Positions 45,336 to 53,925 of a stretch of DNA of 64,000 bases are shown here, in pieces. Origin of the DNA: Oribacterium parvum ACB1 (GTDB lineage Bacteria > Bacillota > Clostridia > Lachnospirales > Lachnospiraceae); assembly GCF_000238055.2 (NCBI RefSeq), contig NZ_KE148312.1, forward strand, positions 875,201 through 939,200. Direction: 5' to 3'. The position numbers and the translations under genes are program-made. The notes under the pieces were generated by a model. That model did not search any database and was not told where the DNA came from. It saw only the letters and a program-made list of their open reading frames with translations. Within the stretch, counting starts at the first letter, position 1, and every line of letters begins with the position of its first letter.

Positions 45336-46688
45336 TTATTTTTTCTTACACTCTCTCATGCCCTCGTGAATCTTATCCACCATATACTGAAGCATTTCTT
45401 TCGTCATGCCCGGATAGACGCCGATCCAGAAGCTATGTTCCATAATATAATCGGTATTCTTCAGCTCTCCTACCACGCGGTACGCATCCGTTCCGCGAAT
45501 TTGATCAAAGCAGGGGTGCTTTATCAGATTTCCGGAAAAAAGCAGTCTGGTCTGGATATTTGCCTTTTCGAGGAAAGCCGTCAAATCATTTCGTTTTACA
45601 CCGGACTCCTCCTTCACGGAAAGCAAAAAGCCGAACCAGGAGGGATCCGCATTTTTAGCCGCTTCCGGAAGAATTAAGCCTTCTATATCGGAGAGCGCCT
45701 CCTTCAAAAAGGCCCAGTTCGCCTTCCTCTTCTCGATAAAGCGCGGGAATTTCTTTAACTGCTCCACACCGACAGCCGCCTGCATATCGGTTACCTTTAA
45801 GTTATAACCAAAGTGGCTGTAGGTGTACTTATGGTCGTATCCCTTCGGAAGTTGACCGTATTGTCCCGAAAAACGGTGCTTACAAAAATTGTCCTGTCCG
45901 GAGGGGCAGATACAATCTCGTCCCCAGTCTCTATAAGAAAGAATTAATCGGCCCAGCTTACTGTCATTGGTATAAACGCAGCCTCCCTCGCCCATCGTCA
46001 TGTGATGCGGCGGATAGAAGGAGCTGGTGCCGATATCGCCGAAAGTCCCCGTAAAGCGGGTCTCTCCGTCTATGGTATAGCGGGATCCCAAAGCGTCGCA
46101 GTTGTCTTCGATAAGCCAGAGATGATGCTTATCACAGAATTTCTTGATAACTTCCAGGTTAAAGGGATTTCCCAGGGTATGCGCAATCATCACCGCCTTC
46201 GTTTTCTCGGAGAGCGCATCTTCCAGACGGCTTACATCAATATTGTACTCCGGCACCGTAACATCAAGGAAAACGGGAACCGCCCCGTACTGCAGTATGG
46301 GGGTCACTGTAGTAGGGAAACCGCAAGCCACCGTAATGACCTCATCTCCTCTTTTAATTTGCCTTTCTCCCAGTTCCGGTGCCGTAAGCGTCATAAAAGC
46401 AAGAAGATTGGCCGAAGATCCGGAATTGACCAGATAGGCGCGCTTTACGCCAATCCACTCCGCAAACTTCTTCTCAAACTCATCGGCAAAGCGTCCCGTA
46501 GTGAGCCAAAAATCCAAAGTGGCATCGGTTAAGGACAGCATTTCCTTCTCGTCAAATACGCGGGAAGCATAGCTTACTCTGTCTCCCGGCTCAAAATCTT
46601 TCTTCTGTTCCTTAAATCTGTGGTAATATTCCGCTACCAAATTCTTGATTTCTTCACGGGCCTCCGCTTCGCTCTTCCATTTTCCCAT
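45336..46688 (-). CDS. rfbH: CDP-4-dehydro-6-deoxyglucose 3-dehydratase-type enzyme (RfbH/E1)
   Basis: 450 residues, a PMP-dependent [2Fe-2S] dehydratase of 3,6-dideoxyhexose synthesis. In place of the Schiff-base lysine of aminotransferases it has histidine in SFYPPHHMTMGEGG near residue 230, the hallmark of E1. Cysteines for the iron-sulfur cluster are seen in RDCICPSGQDNFC shortly after. VNSGSSANLLAF near residue 90 is the cofactor phosphate loop. No E3 reductase or CDP-glucose enzymes lie beside it, so its partners must be elsewhere. Confidence 0.88.
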   Translation of the reverse strand: MGKWKSEAEAREEIKNLVAEYYHRFKEQKKDFEPGDRVSYASRVFDEKEMLSLTDATLDFWLTTGRFADEFEKKFAEWIGVKRAYLVNSGSSANLLAFMTLTAPELGERQIKRGDEVITVACGFPTTVTPILQYGAVPVFLDVTVPEYNIDVSRLEDALSEKTKAVMIAHTLGNPFNLEVIKKFCDKHHLWLIEDNCDALGSRYTIDGETRFTGTFGDIGTSSFYPPHHMTMGEGGCVYTNDSKLGRLILSYRDWGRDCICPSGQDNFCKHRFSGQYGQLPKGYDHKYTYSHFGYNLKVTDMQAAVGVEQLKKFPRFIEKRKANWAFLKEALSDIEGLILPEAAKNADPSWFGFLLSVKEESGVKRNDLTAFLEKANIQTRLLFSGNLIKHPCFDQIRGTDAYRVVGELKNTDYIMEHSFWIGVYPGMTKEMLQYMVDKIHEGMRECKKK

Positions 46689-46703
46689 AAATCCTCTTCT
46701 CCT

Positions 46704-47507
46704 TTACTGCCCCATTCTCTCGCACCAGTTGGCATCCACATCATAGCCATAGGCATAAATCCGTCTGTAAGCCGACTCCTGCCAGCTTTCCCGGAAAGTT
46801 CCGTCTTCACTGATAAAGAAGTCCGCATTCATATATCGGATAATAATATAGCCGGAATCTTTCTGGTCAAAACCGTTTCCGCGGGAAAAATCAATTCCAT
46901 TCCCCGTATTCCTACGCATGACCGCCTCGAGAACCGGGAGGGTGACTTCATTGATAGGCAGTTTCATGTCAGGAATATCGATGAAAAACCCGCCTTTTTC
47001 CTTTAGATAAACACAAAGATAGCCGAGTGTTCCGTTACTGACACACTTACAACGCTTAATGGCATGAAGGGGAATCTGATGCTTTGCCCCGATAATCACA
47101 CCGTCCTTCAAGATAATATCCTTCTCTCCCAAGGTAAAACCGAGGTCGGTTTCCAGGCTATCCAGATTGTTCGGAAAAGCGCTCCCTAATTTACTCGCGG
47201 AAAGCGCCACAAGAAGTGCTTTTGTTTCTTTAATATTGTGCCCGTTATTCCAAGCTTGGGTATCCAGTTCAAACTCGGGAATCTCCTTACTGTCTTTCAA
47301 GTAGCAACGCACGTCGTAATTCTGATTGGAATTGCAATAGTTGGTAATGAGGGTTCTTTTTATCGCTGAAAAAGGAAAGGAAAACGCCTTCTTTCCATTT
47401 GCGCTCTGATAAGAAAAACCATCCTTGGAAACCGTTAAGCTGTGCCCGCCTCCCAGCATTCCTTTCGCTTCAAAATGAAATGTTTCCGTGTCGAAAATTG
47501 TACGCAT
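46704..47507 (-). CDS. conserved-looking protein of unknown function, two beta-rich halves
   Basis: Not recognised. 267 residues, soluble, no signal peptide. It appears to be built of two similar segments, each pairing a strand-rich stretch with a charged loop (about 10-110 and 115-205: GFSYQSANGKKAFSFPFSAIKRT versus DIILKDGVIIGAKHQIPLHAIKRC), which suggests tandem PH-like domains. The C-terminus (about 205-267) is rich in aromatic residues. It lies 16 bases from rfbH and may share a transcript with it. A regulatory or cell-envelope role cannot be argued from sequence. Confidence 0.6.
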   Translation of the reverse strand: MRTIFDTETFHFEAKGMLGGGHSLTVSKDGFSYQSANGKKAFSFPFSAIKRTLITNYCNSNQNYDVRCYLKDSKEIPEFELDTQAWNNGHNIKETKALLVALSASKLGSAFPNNLDSLETDLGFTLGEKDIILKDGVIIGAKHQIPLHAIKRCKCVSNGTLGYLCVYLKEKGGFFIDIPDMKLPINEVTLPVLEAVMRRNTGNGIDFSRGNGFDQKDSGYIIIRYMNADFFISEDGTFRESWQESAYRRIYAYGYDVDANWCERMGQ

Positions 47508-47586
47508 CTCTTCTCCTCTTCCTTATATAACAATCACTTTAGACAAGATTTTGCAGGCTTCACCTGCTCCACATGTTAAGAACTAA

Positions 47587-47616
47587 AAAAGAATGCGCTG
47601 TGCTGCGCATTCTTTT
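47587..47616. terminator. hairpin terminator
   Basis: A perfect 12-base stem (AAAAGAATGCGC with GCGCATTCTTTT), six-base loop. It ends the minus-strand Tp47-like/ferric-reductase unit about 80 bases after the stop at 47694. Confidence 0.8.
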
Positions 47617-47693
47617 CCCGAAAGCAAAACGCAAGGATATTGTAGTATTGCAAAACAAAAATAGCAATGCCCTTCTCCAATTCCTACCGTTTC

Positions 47694-48956
47694 CTATTGT
47701 TTCGCCTGTTCCAAAGCCTTTTCCACCGCATGGGCAATGCCCTCGCTACTGGTGGTGGCTCCCGCCACGGCGTCCACATCGGTGCTTTGCTTTTCCAGAA
47801 TTTCCGGAATTACCTTCTTCTGTGCGTCAAAGAAATATTCCTCATCGTCCTTCGTTTTCACAATGTCAATAGCTGTCATCTTTCCGCCGGAAATGGTGAC
47901 CTTCACCTCCACATTGCCATTGTAAGCAGAAGCCTTTCCAAAGTATTCTCCGTCTTTATAAGTACCTGATGCACTATTCGCATCCACAGCTTTAGAATCG
48001 GAAGAAGCAGCCGTAGAATTCGCAGAGGCTTTATCTCCGCTAGCTTCTAATGCAGAATCACTTTTCTCCTCCCCGTTTCCGATGCTTTCCACACTTCCTT
48101 TATTTTCGGCTGCATTGTCCGCACTTTCCTTGCTTTCCGCTACGGTTTCCTGCGCTCTGATTTTATCTACATTTGCTTCCAATGCGGCGCGGTATTTTCC
48201 GGCACTGTAAAAGACGCTTAGAAAAAGACAGACAATCGGTAAAATCCCCCCAATGCGAAGCAGCGGGACTGCCTTTTTCTCCCTAGACTCCTTCTGCACT
48301 CTATACTGCCTGATTCGTAAGAATCCGTAGAATCCAAAAATGAAGCTGTAAAGCATCAGGGTGAAGAAATACTCTCCCTTTCCTCGAATCAACGCTCCTT
48401 GATAGATAAAGAAAATGTGCAGATACAAAAGCAGGTAAAAAAGATAAGACCAATTTTGTAACCTCTTCCAAGTCTTAGCCTGCATTTTCCGCCGAACGGT
48501 CTGAAAGGAGGTAATAGTGAGCGGAATTAACAAAAGAATCATGAGGCAAGACACGATAGCCGCATGAAGCTCCATCAGACTGATGTGGCCCTGTCCAAGG
48601 AATAAGGCGCCAAAGTATTTTCCGCCAAAGGCCAAGTTATGGGCTAAAGTAATCAGAGATGCACAAATAGCCATTTCCCCTCGAAGAAGATAGATGGTCT
48701 TTCTTCCGGAAAAGCTCTTGGGAAGCACCGGTGCCAGCATAACTAAGATAAAGAGAGAGCCTGCGAGTATTCCCCTTTGCATGATTTTCTTAAAAAAGAA
48801 GTCCAAAAAGGGAAGTCCTCCCTCCCTTGGATAAAAAATACTCACCAAGGAAAGGAGGATGCAAATCCCATATAACACTGCCGGCTTCTTCTTTACTGCT
48901 TTTCCAAAGAAATGGAAAAACGCCAAACTGCATAGTAAAGTAAGAGTCAGAATCAT
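47694..48956 (-). CDS. ferric-reductase-like membrane protein fused to an FMN-binding domain
   Basis: 420 residues. About eight hydrophobic helices (1-255) of the ferric-reductase/YedZ type, with histidines in LITLAHNLAFGG, LMELHAAIVS and LLYLHIFF that could ligate haem. A low-complexity Ser/Ala/Glu linker (about 265-325) leads to an FMN_bind domain (about 330-420) with the flavinylation motif DAVAGATTSS, acceptor probably Thr401. It probably moves electrons across the membrane to a surface flavin. ApbE at 43117 would attach the FMN. The start overlaps the stop of the upstream lipoprotein by four bases (ATGA). Confidence 0.8.
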   Translation of the reverse strand: MILTLTLLCSLAFFHFFGKAVKKKPAVLYGICILLSLVSIFYPREGGLPFLDFFFKKIMQRGILAGSLFILVMLAPVLPKSFSGRKTIYLLRGEMAICASLITLAHNLAFGGKYFGALFLGQGHISLMELHAAIVSCLMILLLIPLTITSFQTVRRKMQAKTWKRLQNWSYLFYLLLYLHIFFIYQGALIRGKGEYFFTLMLYSFIFGFYGFLRIRQYRVQKESREKKAVPLLRIGGILPIVCLFLSVFYSAGKYRAALEANVDKIRAQETVAESKESADNAAENKGSVESIGNGEEKSDSALEASGDKASANSTAASSDSKAVDANSASGTYKDGEYFGKASAYNGNVEVKVTISGGKMTAIDIVKTKDDEEYFFDAQKKVIPEILEKQSTDVDAVAGATTSSEGIAHAVEKALEQAKQ

Positions 48957-50449
48957 TGTACAACTACCTCAAACTGTACATCAGGATATCCGTCAGCCTT
49001 GATGCTTACCGGATAGGTTCCGGGGCCGTCAAAGTACTTCACTTCCTTATCATCCTTCTTATATGTAGCATCCGTATTCACGCTGCCGTCTTCATTGAAA
49101 ATATTCTTTCCGAATCTTCTTCCGGCACCGCCCTTAAACTCCTGCTCTCCGATGGTTGCAGAACTTGTGGAGGCAATGTAGTTTGCAATCGTCAGCTGAT
49201 CTGCATTATCAGCAAGGCTTAACTTATTGTTTTCAAAATGGAAGTCCTCCGCCTTTAAGCCGGATTCTACCAAAACAGTAAAGGATACATCGGAAAGATT
49301 GTCGTTAGAGAATACCAGCTGATACTTTCCGGGAGTCATCTCCTTCGGCAGTACCAAAACTCCTGCCGTTTCCGTATTTACATCGCCCTTAACCTCACTC
49401 TTTTTACTGAGAACCTTACTAAGGCTGTAGCTATCTTCTCCGGTAGAAAGCTGATAGTTAACCTTCGTTCCTTCCGGACTATAGCTAACCTTCTCATCTC
49501 CGCTCACCTTGTACTCTGCCGGCGCAATCTTCTTTACATGAAGGTCTACAGGAATCTCCACATCATCCTCATCCATTAAGAAATAGGTGATTTTCACAAT
49601 ATCCTTGTCCTGCAGATCTTCAAAGCGTTTGAATTCCTTCTGTGCTTTATGGTTTTTATCTTCGAAAGCCACCGCGGAAAATGCCAGCTCTTCCGGCTTT
49701 AACCAGATATTGTCCTCATGCTTTAAGCCATACTTCGCACCGTCCTTGGTTTCCAGAATCGCTCCCTGTACAATTTCGGAGTCGATATCCAAACCGTCTA
49801 CATCAATCTCATAATTCCCATAGGAAGAAGTAGTGGTAATATCTGCTTTTGCATCCTTTGCTTCCGTAGTGGTACCCTGCGTCTTGGAAAGGGTTCCGTC
49901 AGAATTTAATACCTTATACTCCTTCGGTTCCGTACTCACTTCACTTTCAATCGCTCCCATCAGGGTAAGAAGCGCGTTCTTGCTTTCCTTCTTCTCCTCT
50001 AAAGCCTTCTTGGCATCCTCATAGAGAGACTTCGGAATCGCAACATTTACATGCTTAATTCCCTTATAAACGGAGCCTTCTCCCTCCACTGCACCGTCCG
50101 CCATCACAAACTTCTCCACCTTCTCCTTCGTGGGAGAACTTACACTGTCATACATTCCGGTTTCACGAAAGCCGTCCTTCGCTACCTTGTCTTCCGCATC
50201 GAGCTGTGCCTTTACGTCCTTTCCCTCTTCCGGGGCAATATCCTTTAATTCTCCATAGTAAAAGTCCGCATAGGGAACCGTCATTTTCACAAAGACATAA
50301 TCTGCTTTTTCCTCTGCTGCCGCAGTGGTTTCTGCCGCCTTTTCCGTGCCTTGTGCGGTAGTGGATACATCCTCCTGTTTTTTTCCGCAAGCCAATACGG
50401 AGGATGCCAAAATGATTGCCGATGCCCCAAGAATCCAATGTTTTCTCAT
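48953..50449 (-). CDS. Tp47-like surface lipoprotein
   Basis: 498 residues with a lipoprotein signal (lipobox SVLACGKK, Cys near residue 21). The body resembles the Treponema pallidum 47-kDa lipoprotein: VKMTVPYADFYYGELKDI against its LSYADYWAGEL stretch, ETGMYDSVSSPTKEKVEKF, and a C-terminal GPGTYPVSIKADGYPDVQFE. Tp47 was described as a penicillin-binding carboxypeptidase of unusual fold. Here it is translationally coupled to the ferric-reductase/FMN protein, so a role in metal or haem handling or in electron transfer at the surface is an alternative. Start supported by AAGGGG. Confidence 0.65.
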   Translation of the reverse strand: MRKHWILGASAIILASSVLACGKKQEDVSTTAQGTEKAAETTAAAEEKADYVFVKMTVPYADFYYGELKDIAPEEGKDVKAQLDAEDKVAKDGFRETGMYDSVSSPTKEKVEKFVMADGAVEGEGSVYKGIKHVNVAIPKSLYEDAKKALEEKKESKNALLTLMGAIESEVSTEPKEYKVLNSDGTLSKTQGTTTEAKDAKADITTTSSYGNYEIDVDGLDIDSEIVQGAILETKDGAKYGLKHEDNIWLKPEELAFSAVAFEDKNHKAQKEFKRFEDLQDKDIVKITYFLMDEDDVEIPVDLHVKKIAPAEYKVSGDEKVSYSPEGTKVNYQLSTGEDSYSLSKVLSKKSEVKGDVNTETAGVLVLPKEMTPGKYQLVFSNDNLSDVSFTVLVESGLKAEDFHFENNKLSLADNADQLTIANYIASTSSATIGEQEFKGGAGRRFGKNIFNEDGSVNTDATYKKDDKEVKYFDGPGTYPVSIKADGYPDVQFEVVVQ

Positions 50450-50579
50450 AATTCCCCTTTCCTTCCATTTAACTGCTTCTCACTATCCTGTAAGATCCCA
50501 GAAAAAACGAGATATCACTCATTTCCCTTCTTAAAGCAAGATACCGCAGATTTTGCGAGCGATACTTGTTAAGAATACG

Positions 50580-50619
50580 AAAAGCATCCTCCTATTCATG
50601 AATAGGCTGATGCTTTTTT
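50580..50619. terminator. hairpin in the leader of the Tp47-like operon
   Basis: Outer stem AAAAGCATC/GATGCTTTT with an inner 16-base palindrome (50591-50606 region, CCTATTCATGAATAGG). The better T-run is on the plus strand; on the minus strand only four T follow. It lies between the promoter at 50684-50712 and the gene at 50449, so it could attenuate that operon or end the gene at 50786. Confidence 0.5.
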
Positions 50620-50683
50620 AATTCCATTAGCCCGGATAGTCCAAACAAATATACAGTTAGTTTAAACTATTTTTTCAGGCTGT

Positions 50684-50712
50684 ATTATGACAGAGGAAAG
50701 AAAACTTGTCAA
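50684..50712 (-). promoter_or_regulatory. promoter of the Tp47-like/ferric-reductase unit
   Basis: On the minus strand -35 TTGACA (50712-50707), 17-base spacer, -10 CATAAT (50689-50684). The resulting leader is about 230 bases and contains the hairpin at 50580-50619. No gene is seen in 50450-50785. Confidence 0.7.
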
Positions 50713-50785
50713 TTATATTTTGTATAATGTTAATCTATTTTAATTATTCCATTCAAAACTGTGCAGAGCGGTAATTCTTGAGCCC

Positions 50786-51205
50786 TTATCCCCACTCTCG
50801 CACTCCCACTCGATGCTTTTTAAGAGCTTTTTTCAATTCCTCGAGCTTCTGAAGTTCCTTCTTATTCGTACCGATCATAAAGACTTTTGCGATTCCCTTC
50901 TTTCGCCGGATTTTTACGATATAGCGTCTGCCGCCTCTCCCGGAGGCATAGCTGATGTGCACCGCTGCCATTTCCGAGAACGGCACTACGCGTCTTCCTA
51001 TACAGTAAAATGCAGCATGAATATAAAGAGTATCTCCCACAATATGAAACGGTTCCCAAAACTCCCCGCCGGTCCGGAGAATAGATATTCTGCGGAACAG
51101 CCAAAAGGCGCAGACTGCCGCCAAGAGATAATGAAACGGATTTAAAAGCGGATTCATCAACCACTCTTGCAGGGAAATTGAAAACTTTTCCAGCATCTCC
51201 GTCAT
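50786..51205 (-). CDS. small membrane-anchored protein, tandem paralogue 2
   Basis: Function unknown. 139 residues: one or two hydrophobic segments near residues 22-42, then a soluble domain (DTLYIHAAFYCIGRRVVPFSEMAAVHISYASGRGG, split here as DTLYIHAAFYCIGRR and PFSEM) that looks like a bacterial PH-type domain, ending in a lysine-rich helix. It is clearly homologous to the gene at 51275, sharing the order RRISILRTGGEFW, DTLYIHA, CIGRR-VPFSEM and a C-terminal HR-V-WG. The pair arose by tandem duplication. Confidence 0.6.
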   Translation of the reverse strand: MTEMLEKFSISLQEWLMNPLLNPFHYLLAAVCAFWLFRRISILRTGGEFWEPFHIVGDTLYIHAAFYCIGRRVVPFSEMAAVHISYASGRGGRRYIVKIRRKKGIAKVFMIGTNKKELQKLEELKKALKKHRVGVREWG

Positions 51206-51274
51206 CTCTTCCTGCCTTTCTTCTCAGAAGGGACATTCTTTTTCAAAAAATACATAGATAAAAGAACATGCATC

Positions 51275-51700
51275 TTAATATCCCCATTTTCTTACGGCAA
51301 TCCTGTGCTGAAAAAGTGCACGCTCCAAGTCTTTGAGCTGCCTCTTTCCTTTCTCATCTGCAGAAATAACAAAGCGCTTATTCAGACCTTTTTCTCTATG
51401 AATCTGCACGGTAAACCTTGCGCCCCCTTTTCCTCTGACATAATCAATATCTACCGTTCTCATCTCCGAGAAAGGAACATCCCGCCTTCCTATACAGAAA
51501 AGCCCGGCATGAATATATAAGGTATCCCCCGTAATATGATAACTATCCCAAAAATGCCCGCCGGTTTTCAGAATCGAAAATCTTCGGTAAAGACAAAGTA
51601 GCTGAAGAAATAGAAAAACCCCAAAGAGTAGGGGAAAAAAGGAATCCCCCGCCCTGGATTGTAAACCGGTTTGCAGATAAGACAACCACTCACTCAGCAT
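51275..51700 (-). CDS. small membrane-anchored protein, tandem paralogue 1
   Basis: Function unknown. 141 residues with a hydrophobic stretch at about 20-38, then RRFSILKTGGHFWDSYHITG, DTLYIHAGLFCIGRRDVPF, SEM and a strand-rich segment RFTVQIHREKG, ending in a basic helix. Paralogue of the gene at 50786. It lies five bases after the GHMP kinase at 51706, suggesting one transcript with the sugar kinase. No known family is assigned. Confidence 0.6.
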   Translation of the reverse strand: MLSEWLSYLQTGLQSRAGDSFFPLLFGVFLFLQLLCLYRRFSILKTGGHFWDSYHITGDTLYIHAGLFCIGRRDVPFSEMRTVDIDYVRGKGGARFTVQIHREKGLNKRFVISADEKGKRQLKDLERALFQHRIAVRKWGY

Positions 51701-51705
51701 TCTTT

Positions 51706-52710
51706 TTACCCTTTCTTTTCAAAGGTCTCCGGAGAATAGTAAACCACCTGTGTTCCTCCGTTTTCAAAGGAGAAAGGAATATAGAGGAGATCCCGCATGG
51801 CCTCCATTACACCCTGCTGCTTTTCTTTCTCCACATAAAAAAGCAGGAAACCGCCTCCGCCCGCACCAAGAAGCTTTCCACCAAGTGCGCCAGCACGAAG
51901 TCCCATTTCATAGAGGAGATCAATGCTGTCGGTACTGATACTCTTTGCCGTCTTTCGCTTTAATTCCCAAGTACTGTGCAATAGCCTTCCGAAATCATCC
52001 AAATCTCTCCCCTTAGAGCAAAGGATATCCGCGCCCTCATCCACAAGGGCTCTCATCTCTCGAAGAAGCGCATTCTTGTCTTCCGGGGAACTGCTTTGAT
52101 TCGCTTTCTGAATTTCGGAAGAAAAACGGGTAAAGCCGGTAAAGAAAAGCATCAGATTTTCATTTAAACGCTGCTTCCTTTCCGGAGAAATAAGAATTGG
52201 ACTGACCCGATAGCCTTCCTCTGAAAAATCAATACGGTTCAACCCTCCAAAAGATGCCGCAATCTGATCCTGCCAGCCACCGGCTTCCTTGCAAAGAACT
52301 CTTTCCAAGTGAATTGCCTGATCTGCCAAAGTCTTTTTATCCACGTATTTTCCTTTTAAGGCATGAAAGGCATGGAGCATCCCCACCGCAAAGGAAGAGC
52401 TCGTTCCAAGTCCCGAGCGTGCCGGCAAATCCGCCTCATACATCAGACGAATCTCCTGCATATCGAGCATACGCATGGCTTCCCTGATTGCGGGATGCTG
52501 AATCTCCTCCAAACTGTTAACACGCTCCGTCTTGGAATAGGAAAGCTCGGTACTGTACTGAAAAAACGGAGGAAGATGGCGAACATTGACATAGCAGTAT
52601 TTGTCAAAGCTGGTGGACAGTACTGCACCGCCATATTCCTTAAAATACTCTTCCATATCCGTTCCGCCGCCAAAAAAAGACATACGGAAAGGGGTCTTTG
52701 TAATAATCAA
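51706..52710 (-). CDS. GHMP-family sugar kinase, D-glycero-D-manno-heptose-7-phosphate kinase-like
   Basis: 334 residues. Begins MIITKTPFRMSFFGGGTDM, typical of heptose kinases such as HddA, and carries the GHMP ATP loop LPARSGLGTSSSFAVG near residue 95 and a C-terminal GGKLLGAGGGGFLLFY motif. It would phosphorylate C1 of a sugar 7-phosphate for GDP-heptose synthesis, or a fucose-like sugar. No other heptose genes (isomerase, phosphatase, nucleotidyltransferase) are next to it. With rfbH it suggests surface-polysaccharide sugar synthesis. Confidence 0.75.
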   Translation of the reverse strand: MIITKTPFRMSFFGGGTDMEEYFKEYGGAVLSTSFDKYCYVNVRHLPPFFQYSTELSYSKTERVNSLEEIQHPAIREAMRMLDMQEIRLMYEADLPARSGLGTSSSFAVGMLHAFHALKGKYVDKKTLADQAIHLERVLCKEAGGWQDQIAASFGGLNRIDFSEEGYRVSPILISPERKQRLNENLMLFFTGFTRFSSEIQKANQSSSPEDKNALLREMRALVDEGADILCSKGRDLDDFGRLLHSTWELKRKTAKSISTDSIDLLYEMGLRAGALGGKLLGAGGGGFLLFYVEKEKQQGVMEAMRDLLYIPFSFENGGTQVVYYSPETFEKKG

Positions 52711-52814
52711 AGCATTTTCCTCCTATGATTTCGAATCCATGAATAAGACGAAATAAGCGCCTAAACACTGAGCATTATAGGAGATATGCCGCTTTCACAC
52801 AAGCAAAGTTTTCC

Positions 52815-53882
52815 TTAATAAAAGAGAATTTTTCTCATTTCTTCCTTAGTAAGCGTCTCATCTTTAAAGGGCAAAGTAATTCGCTTTTTATATTTTGCAG
52901 ATAGATAAATAGCCTTTACCAACTCTAGAGTTTTTCTGCCTTCTACTCCATCCACCAGAGGTTTTTTTCCTTCTATAACCGAAGCATAAAAATCTTCCAA
53001 CTGCATAAGATGAGTCGTCCCCCAGTAATCTTTCCCCACGGTAACACTCGGCTTTACTTCTCGAAATTCTTCATAGTCTTTTCCCAAAAAAGAATATCCC
53101 ATGTCCTGAATCAAGCCGAATCGTCCTTTTTCTCCGCAAAACTCAATCTGAATCGGAGTGTCAAAGCCATTTGTATTAGTAGCATAAAGATGGTATTTTA
53201 CTCCATTTTTAAACATAATAAAGGCTTCTGCCGTATCCTCCACAGATAATTTGGGATGGCTACGATTGAAAATAGAAGCCTCAACCCAATCCACATCTGT
53301 AGACAAAATATAGCGAACTCTATCAATACTATGAATTGCTTGGTCTATGATTGTTCCTCCGCCCTCGTATTCCCATGTTCCCTTCCAATCACTCTCCTCA
53401 TAATAAGAATCCGGTCTATCCCATGTTAAAATAGAGCTGACCGTCTTGATTCTCCCGTAAATACCGTCTTCAAATCGTTTCTTCAAAGTAGAAACCGATT
53501 GGTTAAATCTGGTTTGAAAAATACAGCCCAATATTTTTCCCGTTCTCTTTTCTGTCTTTATCATCTCATCTGCTTCGTCTAAACTCATTGCAAGCGGCTT
53601 CTCTGTAAGCACATTTTTTCCATGTTCCATTGCCGCTACACTATAAGGCTTATGTAGAAAATGAGGAAGGCAAAGATGGATTACATCTAAGTCCTCATCC
53701 AAAATATCTTCAAACGTAGCTGTATATCGGGATGAAAAGTCTGCCGCAAATTTCTTCGCTTTTTCTATATCCTTATCTACAGCATATTCCACTGTTATTT
53801 TATCCGAAAGTTTATGAAACACATCACGATAACACTCCGAAATCCTCCCGCAACCGACAATTCCGATTTTTAATTTCTTCAT
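52815..53882 (-). CDS. Gfo/Idh/MocA-family oxidoreductase (1)
   Basis: 355 residues from ATG 53882 (MKKLKIGIVGCGRISECYRD), which has AAAGGGG upstream; a longer frame to 53924 is less likely. Rossmann NAD(P) domain with GIVGCGRI and the catalytic-region motif EKPLAMSLDEADEMI near residue 93, then a substrate domain (GGTIIDQAIHSIDRVRYIL near 170, with the conserved His). It probably oxidises or epimerises a sugar or inositol-like compound. Lies just downstream of the ROK regulator. Confidence 0.85.
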   Translation of the reverse strand: MKKLKIGIVGCGRISECYRDVFHKLSDKITVEYAVDKDIEKAKKFAADFSSRYTATFEDILDEDLDVIHLCLPHFLHKPYSVAAMEHGKNVLTEKPLAMSLDEADEMIKTEKRTGKILGCIFQTRFNQSVSTLKKRFEDGIYGRIKTVSSILTWDRPDSYYEESDWKGTWEYEGGGTIIDQAIHSIDRVRYILSTDVDWVEASIFNRSHPKLSVEDTAEAFIMFKNGVKYHLYATNTNGFDTPIQIEFCGEKGRFGLIQDMGYSFLGKDYEEFREVKPSVTVGKDYWGTTHLMQLEDFYASVIEGKKPLVDGVEGRKTLELVKAIYLSAKYKKRITLPFKDETLTKEEMRKILFY

Positions 53883-53925
53883 TTTGCCCCTTTCTATTCC
53901 AATCTTTCTTTTAACCAAAAACAAA

